Shown one piece after another: positions 9,194-17,738 of a stretch of DNA of 48,497 nucleotides. Each line of letters starts with the position of its first letter. Position 1 is the first letter of the stretch. A program made the position numbers and the translations under genes. The notes under the pieces are model-generated. The model was given only the letters and a program-made list of their open reading frames with translations. It was not told the DNA's origin and did no database searches. Location: assembly GCA_030649205.1 (NCBI GenBank), contig JAUSGE010000044.1, forward strand, positions 1 through 48,497, in the 5' to 3' direction. This DNA comes from a bacterium. GTDB lineage: Bacteria > Patescibacteriota > Patescibacteriia > Patescibacteriales > GWC2-42-12.

Positions 9194-9223
9194 TTGTGTT
9201 AAAATCAAGGCATAATATATAAT
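9194..9223 (+). promoter_or_regulatory. Promoter of the lamin-tail surface protein gene
   Basis: TTGTGT at 9194-9199 and a perfect TATAAT at 9218-9223 are 18 bp apart. The expected start of transcription (about 9230) is only about 3 bases before the ATG at 9233, so the mRNA is probably leaderless. Confidence 0.65.
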
Positions 9224-9232
9224 TAAAAAATT

Positions 9233-12200
9233 ATGCGGCGACAAGGAGGCTTTTTTTGTTCAGTTAAGATTATCATAATCCTGGCCATGATCGGCGCGGG
9301 ATTTTTTTATGCGCAAAAAGTTTGGGCCGACCAAGGCGTTTTGATCAATGAAATTCAAATTTATCCGGCTGGGCATAGGTTTATAGAGCTTTATAATACA
9401 AGCGGTTCTTCGGTTGATTTAACCGGCTGGTCAGTCAAAAAAAAGACCTCTGGCGGCAAAGAAGATTCTTTATTGGCAAGCAGCCGGCTTAAAGGGAAAT
9501 TTATTTTATCAAAAGGCTATCTTTTATTAACCAATGAAGAAGGCTACAGCGGCAATGCGGTTGCTGATGTCGCGTGGGCTAAATCGTACTCTATAGCTAA
9601 AGATAATACTGTCATTCTCTATGATAATAATCAGACAATTATAGACAAAGTGGGGTTCGGCCAGGCAACAGACTGCGAAGGCAGTTGCGCCATAAATCCA
9701 GACGAAAATTATAGTATTCAGCGGAATGCCTTTATTGACACTAATAACAGTAGCTCTGATTTTTTTATTCAAGAAAATCCCAATCCGCAGAATTCAACAA
9801 GCGGAGCCGTTAACCCCCCGAACCCCCCTTTACAAGGGGGGCAAGAGAGTGTGGCAAGCTCCACGCCGGAACTGACTAATGATAATACGGCGAGCACGAC
9901 GGAACAAGCAGTTACCCCCCCGAACCCCCCTTTGCAAGCGGGGCAAGACGCCGGGGGTGCGAAAATAAATTTTGGCGAGGTGGTAATTAATGAGTTGGTG
10001 TCGGATCCGGCGGACAATGAAGTTGAGTGGCTTGAATTATATAATAAGAGCGGTCAGAACATTGACCTGGCCGGCTGGTGGATTGAAGACGGCTCTAAGG
10101 CTAAAACAAATTTATCGGGCAGTTTGGATAAATACAAAGTTATTGAAAAACCCAATGGCAATTTAAACAATGACGGGGATCTGGTGGTTTTGTATGACGC
10201 CGCGGGAAGAATTATTGACCAGATTGCTTACGGCAATTGGCCTGATGGCAATCTGGACGATAACGCGCCGTCAGCTCATGACCCGGACAGCGTAGTCAGA
10301 AAGTTTGACGGTTATAATACTTTTAATAATGCCAATGATTTCGCGGTCACTATAAAACCGACCAAGGGCGCGGCCAATTTGGTTGAAACTGAAGCTGAAG
10401 TTAGTCTGGCGGCCAAAGCCAAGTTTGATTTTTCCCCTGAAATTTTTATCACGGAGATCATGCCCAATCCGGACGGCGACGATAGCAAGCTGGAATTTAT
10501 TGAAATTTTTAACGCGGCCGCGCGGCCGGTTGATTTAACCGGCTGGAGCTTAAGCAACGAAGACGGCAAGAAAAAAAATTTGGAAAACCTGGCTACCAGC
10601 ACTCTGATTGGCGCCGGCGAATATCTGGCGCTGTATCGGCCCAAGACTAAAATAATTTTGCATAATGATCAGGGTGAAGCGAGATTATTTCAGCCTTTAG
10701 CGGATAAGGCGATGCAGATTGCGGCCTACAAAAATGTGGAAGAGGGGTGGAGCTATAATTTAACCCCCCTGACCCCCCTTTTGAAGGGGGGCGAATGGAC
10801 ATGGAGCGAAACGCTGACGCCGGGCGCGGCTAATGTCATTAAGGCGGCTAACCACGCGCCGGAGGTTAGTTTCAGTTTTAAGTCGCCGGCGCCGGTTAAT
10901 ACGGCGGTGATGTTTGACAGCTCGGATACGGCTGATGCTGATGGCGACAAATTAACTTACGCCTGGGATTTCGGCGACGGGTTTAAAAATGCGCTGGCTA
11001 ATCCGGATCATACTTATGCTAAGACTGGGATATACAAAGTTAAACTGGCGGTTAGCGATGGCAAAGAGACTGCGGAAAAAGAAAAGAGCGTGAAAGTGGT
11101 TGGGAATCCTGGTGATATAGCCAATGTGCGTGAGATTGCTTCGCTCCCTCCGGTCGCTCGCAATGACAATGTCGTGATCAATGAAGTTTTGCCCAATCCG
11201 GAAGGAGCGGATACGGGGCGGGAATGGCTGGAGTTGAAAAATAAAAGCGCGGGGAAAATAAATTTGCTGAATTGGCGAGTGGAAAATGGCAATGGAAAAT
11301 ATAAGTTTGCCAATGATTTGTGGCTGGAAGCGGGAAATTTTTATGTGCTGGACAATTCATTGAGCCAGCTGGCGTTTAAAAACAGTTCGGATGTTATAAA
11401 TTTATATAATGATCTGGACGAGCTGGCCGATTCGGTGGAATATGCCAGCGCGGTTCAAGGCGAAAGCTACGCCCGGGGCGCTAATGGCAAATGGTTTTGG
11501 ACCACCAAGCTGACGCCGGGCAGTGAGAACATCATCAGCGCGGCGGAGAGCGGGGAAAGAATTATGAATAATGAATTGCGAATTACGAGAACCGCGAATC
11601 AATACGTGGAAACGACGCTGGAGAAAGTCAGGGACCTGGAAGTGGGCAGTTTGGTAAAAGTTAAAGGCACGGTGGCGGTAGAGCCGGGAATTTTAGGCGC
11701 GCAAATTTTTTACATTGTGGGCTCGCCGGGCATGCAAATATATAATTATAAAAAAGATTTTCCCGCGCTTAAAGTCGGCGATTATGTGGAAGTCCAAGGC
11801 GAGTTGGCGCAGACGCAAGCTGAATTAAGAATTAAAACTAAAGATAAAACGGATATAAAAATAGCCGCGCATCAGGCGCCGCCGGTGGCCTTGGCGGTGG
11901 CGAGCGACGCGGTCAATGAAGATAATGTGGGACAGTTAGTCGTGGTTAGCGGCGAAATCACGGATAAAAAAAGCTCTACGATTTATCTGGATGACGGCAA
12001 TGATGAAGTTTTGGTTTACATTAAAAAGAACACGGGCATTTCCACAAAAAATTTAGCGCCCGGGCAGATAGTGGCCGTCACTGGCATTGTCAGTAAAACT
12101 TCCGGCGGCGCCAGGCTCCTGCCGCGCTCCAAAGATGATATTGCGGTCATAGCTGGCGCCGCCGCCGAATTGGCGCCGCAGGTTTTAGGCGAGGTGGCCA

Positions 12201-12334
12201 GCGGCAATGAATGGGAAGTGGCGGCACGGGATAAAAAAAATGAATTGTTCAAGTATCTTTTGATCATTGCCGGTGGAATAGTGATTGTGCTGGCGGGGCT
12301 GTTGGTTAAGGCAGGAAAGAAAGTTAAAAGTTAG
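9233..12334 (+). CDS. Secreted, membrane-anchored lamin-tail (LTD) / PKD surface protein
   Basis: This 1033-residue protein begins with a signal peptide (hydrophobic segment about 11-28, then AQKVWA). I see four lamin-tail domains by their INE-LYN-DLTGW pattern, near 35-150, 247-370, 400-530 and 650-770. One PKD domain lies near 550-625 (YAWDFGDG and HTYAKTGIYKVKLAVSDG). An OB-like beta region lies near 790-960. The C-terminus is a membrane helix (about 1008-1026) with a basic tail, so most of the protein should face outward. Three family-A repeats and one family-B repeat are translated in frame, each in a linker between domains. LTD proteins are common on the surface of candidate-phyla bacteria. 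Adhesion or cell-surface organisation is the likely role but is not shown. Confidence 0.8.
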   Translation: MRRQGGFFCSVKIIIILAMIGAGFFYAQKVWADQGVLINEIQIYPAGHRFIELYNTSGSSVDLTGWSVKKKTSGGKEDSLLASSRLKGKFILSKGYLLLTNEEGYSGNAVADVAWAKSYSIAKDNTVILYDNNQTIIDKVGFGQATDCEGSCAINPDENYSIQRNAFIDTNNSSSDFFIQENPNPQNSTSGAVNPPNPPLQGGQESVASSTPELTNDNTASTTEQAVTPPNPPLQAGQDAGGAKINFGEVVINELVSDPADNEVEWLELYNKSGQNIDLAGWWIEDGSKAKTNLSGSLDKYKVIEKPNGNLNNDGDLVVLYDAAGRIIDQIAYGNWPDGNLDDNAPSAHDPDSVVRKFDGYNTFNNANDFAVTIKPTKGAANLVETEAEVSLAAKAKFDFSPEIFITEIMPNPDGDDSKLEFIEIFNAAARPVDLTGWSLSNEDGKKKNLENLATSTLIGAGEYLALYRPKTKIILHNDQGEARLFQPLADKAMQIAAYKNVEEGWSYNLTPLTPLLKGGEWTWSETLTPGAANVIKAANHAPEVSFSFKSPAPVNTAVMFDSSDTADADGDKLTYAWDFGDGFKNALANPDHTYAKTGIYKVKLAVSDGKETAEKEKSVKVVGNPGDIANVREIASLPPVARNDNVVINEVLPNPEGADTGREWLELKNKSAGKINLLNWRVENGNGKYKFANDLWLEAGNFYVLDNSLSQLAFKNSSDVINLYNDLDELADSVEYASAVQGESYARGANGKWFWTTKLTPGSENIISAAESGERIMNNELRITRTANQYVETTLEKVRDLEVGSLVKVKGTVAVEPGILGAQIFYIVGSPGMQIYNYKKDFPALKVGDYVEVQGELAQTQAELRIKTKDKTDIKIAAHQAPPVALAVASDAVNEDNVGQLVVVSGEITDKKSSTIYLDDGNDEVLVYIKKNTGISTKNLAPGQIVAVTGIVSKTSGGARLLPRSKDDIAVIAGAAAELAPQVLGEVASGNEWEVAARDKKNELFKYLLIIAGGIVIVLAGLLVKAGKKVKS
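9811..9844. repeat. Family A palindrome, copy 1
   Basis: A C-rich arm and GGGGGG arm flank TTTACAA. It is read in frame as NPPNPPLQGGQ in a linker of the surface protein. Confidence 0.8.
9912..9945. repeat. Family A palindrome, copy 2
   Basis: Second copy in the same linker, translated TPPNPPLQAGQ. One arm has a mismatch (AAGCGGGG), so it is partly decayed. Confidence 0.75.
10761..10792. repeat. Family A palindrome, copy 3
   Basis: CCCCCC arms and a GGGGGG arm, translated LTPLTPLLKGGE between the third LTD and the PKD domain. Confidence 0.8.
11130..11167. repeat. Family B repeat, copy 1
   Basis: Copy of the GAGATTGCTTCGCTCC repeat, ending TCGCTCGCAATGAC. It is translated in frame as REIASLPPVARND just before the fourth LTD domain. 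Confidence 0.8.
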
Positions 12335-12463
12335 AAATTTAATTATAGACAAATTGTTGCGTAAGTATACTAGAAATTAGTGATGAGTATTATAAACTTT
12401 TATATACGTACAGTCTTGCGGCTGCCGCCGCGGGCCTTACTTTTTATGAAGTAGTGTATTATC

Positions 12464-12609
12464 CAGCGGTTATAAAAAATTGTTTTTCCTGCTTAGGACG
12501 AAATTTGTGTATTTTTCTTAAAATTATCCAAAAAAGAAGACTTGAATAATTTTAAAAAAAATTACTACAATTTCGTATGCGCGATAAAAATAATTTTTTA
12601 TAACCGCTG
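12464..12609. ncRNA. Structured intergenic element, copy 1 (new covarying motif)
   Basis: The outer arms at 12464-12481 and 12592-12609 are a perfect 18-bp inverted repeat beginning CAGCGG, extended inward by TTTTT/AAAAA. Inside are conserved CCTGCTTAG (12488-12496) and CTACAATTT-CG-TATGCGC (12565-12582). ACGAAATT pairs with AATTTCGT, and an apical helix forms from TTAAAATTAT and ATAATTTTAA. A second copy after gyrA keeps the two cores but has different, still complementary helices. Either strand could be the functional one. It could be an RNA or a DNA hairpin. It lies upstream of acpP. The rest of the gap (12335-12463) shows nothing I recognise. Confidence 0.6.
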
Positions 12610-12623
12610 ATCAGCCTCTTGCC

Positions 12624-12652
12624 TTGACAAGGGAAAAATTTACAGTTAAGGT
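12624..12652 (+). promoter_or_regulatory. Promoter of acpP
   Basis: TTGACA at 12624-12629 and TAAGGT at 12647-12652 are 17 bp apart. The same TAAGGT -10 box occurs in two other promoters in this window. The expected leader of about 38 bases carries the strong Shine-Dalgarno site of acpP. Confidence 0.6.
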
Positions 12653-12696
12653 TGAAATAATTTAGCTGAACTTTTTATTAATAGGAGGAAAGAAAA

Positions 12697-12927
12697 GTGG
12701 ACGTTGAAAAGAAAGTTAAGGACATTGTTGTGGAGCAATTGGGAGTGAAACTGGAGGAGGTGGTGCTTGACGCGCACTTCGTGGATGACTTGGGAGCTGA
12801 TTCATTGGATACTGTGGAATTGGTGATGGCGCTTGAAGAGGCCTTTGAGATTGAAATTTCTGATGAGGACACTGAAAAGATTACCACAGTTAAGGATGCC
12901 ATCAAATATATTAAGGAGAAAGTATAG
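12697..12927 (+). CDS. acpP: Acyl carrier protein
   Basis: The protein is 76 residues, acidic, and has the ACP signature [18 protein letters not shown]. Ser36 in the DSL motif is the expected attachment site for 4'-phosphopantetheine. The start is a GTG preceded by AGGAGGA at 12683-12689 with 7-base spacing, one of the strongest ribosome binding sites in the window. No fatty-acid synthesis genes are nearby. The gene is alone between a promoter and a terminator, so it is a single-gene unit. Whether it serves lipid synthesis or another acyl-transfer role cannot be told from context. Confidence 0.93.
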   Translation: MDVEKKVKDIVVEQLGVKLEEVVLDAHFVDDLGADSLDTVELVMALEEAFEIEISDEDTEKITTVKDAIKYIKEKV

Positions 12928-12954
12928 CTCCCGCCCCGGCACCCCTGCCGGAAT

Positions 12955-12986
12955 CCCGCCGCTACTGGAATAGGGCGGGTTTTTTA
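12955..12986 (+). terminator. acpP terminator
   Basis: CCCGCC (12955-12960) pairs with GGCGGG (12974-12979), followed by TTTTTTA. Confidence 0.75.
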
Positions 12987-12999
12987 TTGGGAAGAGTTA

Positions 13000-13008
13000 T
13001 GATATAAT
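13000..13008 (+). promoter_or_regulatory. Extended -10 promoter of ftsK
   Basis: TGA-TATAAT at 13000-13008 is an extended -10 element. No good -35 box is present at the expected distance. Transcription would start near 13015, upstream of the family C repeat. Confidence 0.5.
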
Positions 13009-13029
13009 GGAAGTATGGATAATTTAATT

Positions 13030-13058
13030 TCTGGATTCCCGCCTGTGCGGGAATGACG
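13030..13058. repeat. Family C repeat, copy 1
   Basis: CTGGATTCCCGCC followed by TGTGCGGGAATGAC, a short palindrome ending 6 bases before the ftsK start. Its internal ATG creates a false upstream start. Confidence 0.8.
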
Positions 13059-13064
13059 TTTTTT

Positions 13065-15473
13065 ATGGCCAGACGACGCAGAAAATTTAATCCCCTGGCT
13101 TCCCTTAGCCTGCCCAAGGTTGATTTAGACCCTGATATGAAAAGGGGTATTTTTATTATTTTTCTGCTAGCATCCGGCGCTATCAGCCTGCTCTCCCTGT
13201 TCGGCTTGGCCGAAGGCTTAGGCGTGTATTTGGAGCGAGGCGTAATTTTTTTATTCGGCTGGGGCAAGTGGATTTTTCCTTTATCTTTGTTCACCATCGG
13301 TTTTTTAATGTATAACCGCGAAAAAGCCTGGGTTAGAGGCGCTAATTATTTGGGTATTTTAGTTTTTATCATTTCTTTTAGCGCTTTATTGCACACGTTT
13401 GTCGGCCAAATTAATTGGCAAACGGCAATCAGCCAAGGCGCTGGCGGCGGCTATATCGGTTTTAGCCTGGTTTCCCTGCTTACCAAAATCATGGGTTTTT
13501 GGGCCAGTTTAATTTCCATTGTTTGTTTGGTTTTTATTTCTTTGATGCTGATGCTTAATGCCACTCTTGAATCTTTGATCGGCGGAGATAGCTGGTTTAT
13601 TAAGCTGTTTTACCCTATAAATTTTTTATATAATAAAATTTTCAGGTCTGGCGGGGAGGTTTTGGAGGCGGAGGAAGAATTTGACGAGACCGCCTATGCT
13701 GAAGATTCCGCGGGCAAGCCTGATGATGAAGACGAGGCGATTAGCGATGCCGGATTTTATAAACATAAGATCAAGGCCGAAGGAGAGGCGCTTAGGCGCT
13801 CTAAAGAAGAAGCGAGAGACAACAGCTGGAAGCCGACTCATGTCAAGATTGATTTGCCGCTCGATCTGTTAAACGCGAAAATCGGTAAGCCAACCAGCGG
13901 CGACATCAAAAATAATTCACAGATTATTCAGCGCACGCTGGAAAATTTCGGCATACCGGTGGAAATGGGCGAAGTTAACGTGGGACCGACCGTGACGCAG
14001 TATACGCTAAAGCCGGCCGAGGGCATTAAGCTGACGCGCATTACCACTTTGTCCAATGATCTGGCTTTGTCTTTGGCCGCGCACCCGATCAGAATTGAAG
14101 CGCCCATTCCCGGCCGTTCGCTGGTTGGCGTGGAAGTGCCGAATCAGGTTAAAGCCATTGTCGGTCTAAGAGAGGTGCTGTCCGGCGATATTTTTCAAAC
14201 CAGAAAGAGCAATATTTATATTGCTTTAGGCAAGGACGTGTCCGGCAAAGTTTGGCTGGATGATTTATCAAAAATGCCCCATTTGCTGGTAGCCGGCGCT
14301 ACCAACTCGGGCAAATCAGTTTGTTTAAATGCCATTATTGTCAGCTTATTATATCAAAACTACCCGGATGACTTGCGCTTTATTATGGTTGATCCCAAGC
14401 GGGTGGAATTGCCGGTCTATAATGGCATACCGCACCTGTTGACTCCGGTCATTACCGAGGTAGGGAAAACCATTAATGCTTTAAAGTGGTGCCTAAACGA
14501 AATGGATCGCCGGTTTGAAACCCTGGCCAAGTCAGGCAAAAGGAATATCGCGAGCTACAACGAGCTGGGTAAAGAAAAAATGCCTTTTATAATTTTTATC
14601 ATTGACGAGCTGGCGGACTTGATGGTGGCGGCCGGCCGCGACGTTGAAGCCAGCGTCATCCGCCTGGCGCAGATGGCCCGAGCTGTGGGCATTCATTTGA
14701 TATTAGCCACCCAGCGGCCGAGCGTTGACGTGATTACTGGTTTAATTAAAGCCAATATGCCGGCGCGCATCGCTTTTTCCGTGGCTTCGGGCATTGATTC
14801 GCGCACGATTTTGGATTCCTTGGGCGCGGAAAAATTATTGGGCCGCGGCGACATGCTGTTCACCACCGCGGAAATTTCCAAACCCAGGCGCCTGCAAGGC
14901 GCGTTTGTCAGCGAGAATGAAATTAAGCGCATTGTTAATTACATAAAAGACCGGGGAGGCGAGCCGCAATATATTGAAGGCATTACGGACCGGCAAAAAG
15001 TTACTGGCATGGCCGGCATCGGGCTGGACGGCAATAATGGCGGAGATTCGGACGAGCTGATGGAAGAAGCTAAAGAATTAATTATCAATTCAGGCAAAGC
15101 CTCGGCTTCATATTTGCAGAGGCGCTTAAGCATCGGCTACGCCCGCGCGGCGCGGCTGTTGGATTTGCTGGAAGAGTCCGGCGTGATCAGCGCGGGCAAC
15201 GGTTCCAAGCCGCGCGAAGTCTTGATCACGCGCGAGCAATATGATAGCATGATAAACCAAGGGATTAGCGGCACGCCCCTGCATCAGCGGGAATCAGCGG
15301 TGGCGCCGGAGGAATATTTGGCGGAAGAACAAGATGAAGAACCGGCTGAAGATGAAACTATCGATGAAGTTGATGACGAAGCGGCGGAGTTGATGGCAGA
15401 CCCGGCTGAAAACGCGGCGGCCGCGGCTGATGAGAATAAGGACGAGGACGAGGGAAAATATTTTAGCAGGTGA
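13065..15473 (+). CDS. ftsK: DNA translocase FtsK/SpoIIIE
   Basis: The N-terminal part has about four membrane segments (roughly residues 25-190), followed by a charged linker. The motor domain carries Walker A GATNSGKS near residues 412-419 and Walker B FIIFIIDELADL near 510. A C-terminal winged-helix gamma domain (about 660-725, with YLQRRLSIGYARAARLLDLLE) would read polar DNA motifs. An acidic tail of about 55 residues follows and is unusual. The protein pumps chromosomal DNA through the division septum. I place the start at the ATG at 13065 (MARRRR). An in-frame ATG at 13053 lies inside a family C repeat and is unlikely to be used. No Shine-Dalgarno site is seen. Confidence 0.93.
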   Translation: MARRRRKFNPLASLSLPKVDLDPDMKRGIFIIFLLASGAISLLSLFGLAEGLGVYLERGVIFLFGWGKWIFPLSLFTIGFLMYNREKAWVRGANYLGILVFIISFSALLHTFVGQINWQTAISQGAGGGYIGFSLVSLLTKIMGFWASLISIVCLVFISLMLMLNATLESLIGGDSWFIKLFYPINFLYNKIFRSGGEVLEAEEEFDETAYAEDSAGKPDDEDEAISDAGFYKHKIKAEGEALRRSKEEARDNSWKPTHVKIDLPLDLLNAKIGKPTSGDIKNNSQIIQRTLENFGIPVEMGEVNVGPTVTQYTLKPAEGIKLTRITTLSNDLALSLAAHPIRIEAPIPGRSLVGVEVPNQVKAIVGLREVLSGDIFQTRKSNIYIALGKDVSGKVWLDDLSKMPHLLVAGATNSGKSVCLNAIIVSLLYQNYPDDLRFIMVDPKRVELPVYNGIPHLLTPVITEVGKTINALKWCLNEMDRRFETLAKSGKRNIASYNELGKEKMPFIIFIIDELADLMVAAGRDVEASVIRLAQMARAVGIHLILATQRPSVDVITGLIKANMPARIAFSVASGIDSRTILDSLGAEKLLGRGDMLFTTAEISKPRRLQGAFVSENEIKRIVNYIKDRGGEPQYIEGITDRQKVTGMAGIGLDGNNGGDSDELMEEAKELIINSGKASASYLQRRLSIGYARAARLLDLLEESGVISAGNGSKPREVLITREQYDSMINQGISGTPLHQRESAVAPEEYLAEEQDEEPAEDETIDEVDDEAAELMADPAENAAAAADENKDEDEGKYFSR

Positions 15474-15487
15474 AATTACAAACTCAT

Positions 15488-15572
15488 TGTCATTGCGAGG
15501 AGCCTGTAATCAGGCGAACGCGGATCCCTCGCTGTCGCTCGGGACAAGCTTCGCAATCTCCGGTTAAATTCC
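15488..15572. repeat. Family B repeat, copy 2 (longer variant)
   Basis: TCATTGCGAGGAGCCTG at the left and TTCGCAATCTCC at the right flank a diverged middle. It is in opposite orientation to the copy at 15580. Confidence 0.65.
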
Positions 15573-15579
15573 GAGTATG

Positions 15580-15618
15580 TGAGATTGCTTCGCTCCCTCC
15601 GGTCGCTCGCAATGACGA
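15580..15618. repeat. Family B repeat, copy 3
   Basis: TGTGAGATTGCTTCGCTCCC to TCGCTCGCAATGACG. Together with copy 2 it forms an inverted pair in the ftsK downstream gap (15474-15645), which holds nothing else. Confidence 0.8.
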
Positions 15619-15645
15619 TAGCAGATAATAATTTTTTTAAAAAAT

Positions 15646-17451
15646 ATGCCTAATCAAGAAGATTTTAAAATTGATAGCCCGGAACAGGAACCGGAGCTGG
15701 AAATAAAGCCTGAATATTCCGAGGAAACTTTGAATAATCTTTTACAAATTGATTTAATGATGGAGGAAGATGAAAAGCTGCTAAATGGATTAGGCGGTGT
15801 AGAGAGAAAACGGATTGAAGACAATAAAGAAGACAATAAAGAGGCGTATAAAGAGATTTACGCTCGAGTAGAAATTGGCAGAGTGAGTTTAAAAGGAAAA
15901 CAAGACACAGGGATGCTTGAAGTAGGTGGTATGGGATTAAGGGCAAGAAATTTTATAAGAAAAATTGTTAGCGGAGGGAAAAAAGGTAGTGAGTATGTTC
16001 TAAAAAATGAATCAGGGGCGTTGGTTGATAAAAGAAAATTATTAGGTTTATCAGATTCGTATATCAAAGCAGAACATCCGCTTGAAAATGTTGAAATAGC
16101 GGCGGCGGCCGAAGAACTTGGCTTAGATATAGGAGAAGCTCTGCGCCGAGATCTTTCAAAGAAATATGCTAAAGGAGAAAAAGGCGCGAAAGTAGAAAAA
16201 ATAATTATGGGACAAAAAACCGACCAGGAAAAAGATAAAATAGCCGGAGATATTCTGGAAGGACGGCTAAAAGACTCGGAAAAAACTGGCGCTGATATGG
16301 TTAAACAAAGAGAGGGTTTAGCGGCGATGCAAAGAGATATGGTAAAATTTGAAGGCGATTTAGATGATAATGCTAAGAAAAAATTAGACGACGAAAAAGA
16401 AAAAATAGAAACTTCAATAAAAGATAAGCAAGCCGAGTTAAATGAAAAATTAGAGCCGATCCGTACTCCGATGGAGAAACGCCAGGCAGAGTTAGCTACG
16501 GGACTGGAAGGCTTATCGGTAATGTCAAAGGATCTAACTGCTGAAGAGGAGAAGTATAAGAATGAAATTAAAATTTTAGATGATAAAATTAAAAGAATAA
16601 AAGGCTCGGAAAAGATTAAAGATTTTATGGGGGAGGAAATAGGAAAGTGGGAAAAAGAAAAGGCTAAACTGGAAGCTAACAAACAGGCATTTGCCAATAA
16701 GAAAAAAGAACTTGAAATCATGGCAAAAGCGCTTAAAAGCAATAAAGATGAAATTGACAAAACCCTGGCTAGAATAAATAAGATCGGCAAAACTAAAGAA
16801 GAGTTAAAAGCCGAAGAAGCGGAAAAACAGCGGGCGGAAAAAGAGGAAAAAGAAAAAAAGCAGAAAGAACAAGAGGGAGAATCAACAAAAGAACCGGCGA
16901 AGGCTGGCAGTGGCTTATTATATGATGCTGATTTATTTAACGAAAAGGATGAGAAAGAAGCAGAGGAAGCGAGCAAGAAAGGAAATGATATGAGAAAAAA
17001 TTGGGAGGAAGATGTTGATGAAGAACGCAAAGAGGCTGAAGCGGAAGATGGTGAAAAAGCCGCGCTTGAATATTTGAAAAATATAGTGTTTAAGAAAAAA
17101 ACCGCGGCGCCAAAGGTAAAAGCGGAAAATAAACCGTCAACTACGACCGTGGAAACCGGACAGCAGAAGAAAGAAAAAACGTTAAGCCATAGTGCAGAGG
17201 GGTGGGTAGCACTATTACCGCAATTGTTAAATTTGAGTTTAAACGATGAACAAAAAGGCAAAATAAAAAATTATTTTGTGAACGCCAAAGGGGTTTATGC
17301 TCCAGCCGCCGTAATTAATGAAAAGCAGGCCGTGTCCAATATGTCTAATTTTCTAAAGTCGGAGATTTATAAAAAAGGAAAGAAAACGAAAGACCAAATT
17401 GAGCAGGAGCTTACGGATAAAATTAAATTACATAAAAAAGTTAATAAATAA
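15646..17451 (+). CDS. Large charged coiled-coil protein, unknown function
   Basis: The product is 601 residues with no membrane segment or signal peptide, so it should be cytoplasmic. Residues about 195-410 are rich in Lys and Glu with heptad-like spacing and look like long coiled coils. A low-complexity EKEEKEKKQKEQEGES stretch lies near 400-415. The last 100 residues (about 505-601) look globular. I recognise no family. It follows ftsK and shares no overlap with it. The small gene at 17457 begins only 5 bases after its stop, so those two are probably one operon. A long frame on the opposite strand is an antisense artefact of the Lys/Glu codon pattern. Confidence 0.7.
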   Translation: MPNQEDFKIDSPEQEPELEIKPEYSEETLNNLLQIDLMMEEDEKLLNGLGGVERKRIEDNKEDNKEAYKEIYARVEIGRVSLKGKQDTGMLEVGGMGLRARNFIRKIVSGGKKGSEYVLKNESGALVDKRKLLGLSDSYIKAEHPLENVEIAAAAEELGLDIGEALRRDLSKKYAKGEKGAKVEKIIMGQKTDQEKDKIAGDILEGRLKDSEKTGADMVKQREGLAAMQRDMVKFEGDLDDNAKKKLDDEKEKIETSIKDKQAELNEKLEPIRTPMEKRQAELATGLEGLSVMSKDLTAEEEKYKNEIKILDDKIKRIKGSEKIKDFMGEEIGKWEKEKAKLEANKQAFANKKKELEIMAKALKSNKDEIDKTLARINKIGKTKEELKAEEAEKQRAEKEEKEKKQKEQEGESTKEPAKAGSGLLYDADLFNEKDEKEAEEASKKGNDMRKNWEEDVDEERKEAEAEDGEKAALEYLKNIVFKKKTAAPKVKAENKPSTTTVETGQQKKEKTLSHSAEGWVALLPQLLNLSLNDEQKGKIKNYFVNAKGVYAPAAVINEKQAVSNMSNFLKSEIYKKGKKTKDQIEQELTDKIKLHKKVNK

Positions 17452-17456
17452 ATTAT

Positions 17457-17645
17457 ATGGCAAACCATCAAGTTCAAGGCCTGCTAGACGAGTTTAAAGC
17501 GATTAATGATAAGGCCAGCGATTATTTAAGCGCGTTGGATAAAAAAATCGCCCAGTTTGATCTGCAATATGCCCGGCAATTAGTTCAGCATGATATAAAT
17601 ATGCTACAGGCCGCGAAAAAAGTTCTGTTAAATAAGAAAGTATAA
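17457..17645 (+). CDS. Small helical protein, unknown function
   Basis: The 62-residue product looks all-helical with no membrane segment and ends in a basic tail (LLNKKV). It starts 5 bases after the coiled-coil gene, suggesting translational coupling. A role as a small partner of that protein is possible but is inferred only from position. No Shine-Dalgarno site is seen. Confidence 0.55.
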   Translation: MANHQVQGLLDEFKAINDKASDYLSALDKKIAQFDLQYARQLVQHDINMLQAAKKVLLNKKV

Positions 17646-17674
17646 CGATAATCCATTGTTCAGAGCAATCAAAT

Positions 17675-17703
17675 CTGGATTCCCGCCTGCGCGGGAATGA
17701 CAA
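17675..17703. repeat. Family C repeat, copy 2
   Basis: CTGGATTCCCGCCTGCGCGG followed by GAATGACA. A degraded family B fragment (GGTCGCTCGTAATGG, about 17711-17726) follows. The gap 17646-17738 holds only these. Confidence 0.8.
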
Positions 17704-17738
17704 AAATGGTTGGTCGCTCGTAATGGCAAACAATACAT

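Noticed and set aside
12335-12463. Possible decayed gene or leader after the surface-protein gene
   Set aside because: No frame longer than a few codons and no recognisable RNA motif was seen. A GCGGC/GCCGC hairpin near 12418-12434 has no T-run.
12542-12571. Promoter within structured element copy 1 (TTGAAT, TACAAT)
   Set aside because: The spacing is 18 bp and looks usable, but copy 2 keeps the TACAAT without any -35 box, so the conserved core is not explained by promoter function. It may still act as one in copy 1.
12464-12609. Integron attC site or Xer dif-like site
   Set aside because: A hairpin with bulged arms suggested attC, and TATGCGC recalled part of dif. The attC consensus boxes are absent, and the second copy does not keep any such box.
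15858-17261. A 467-residue open frame on the minus strand
   Set aside because: It is antisense to the Lys/Glu-rich coiled-coil gene. Its Ser/Phe-rich translation is the expected mirror of AAA/GAA codons and shows no domain.
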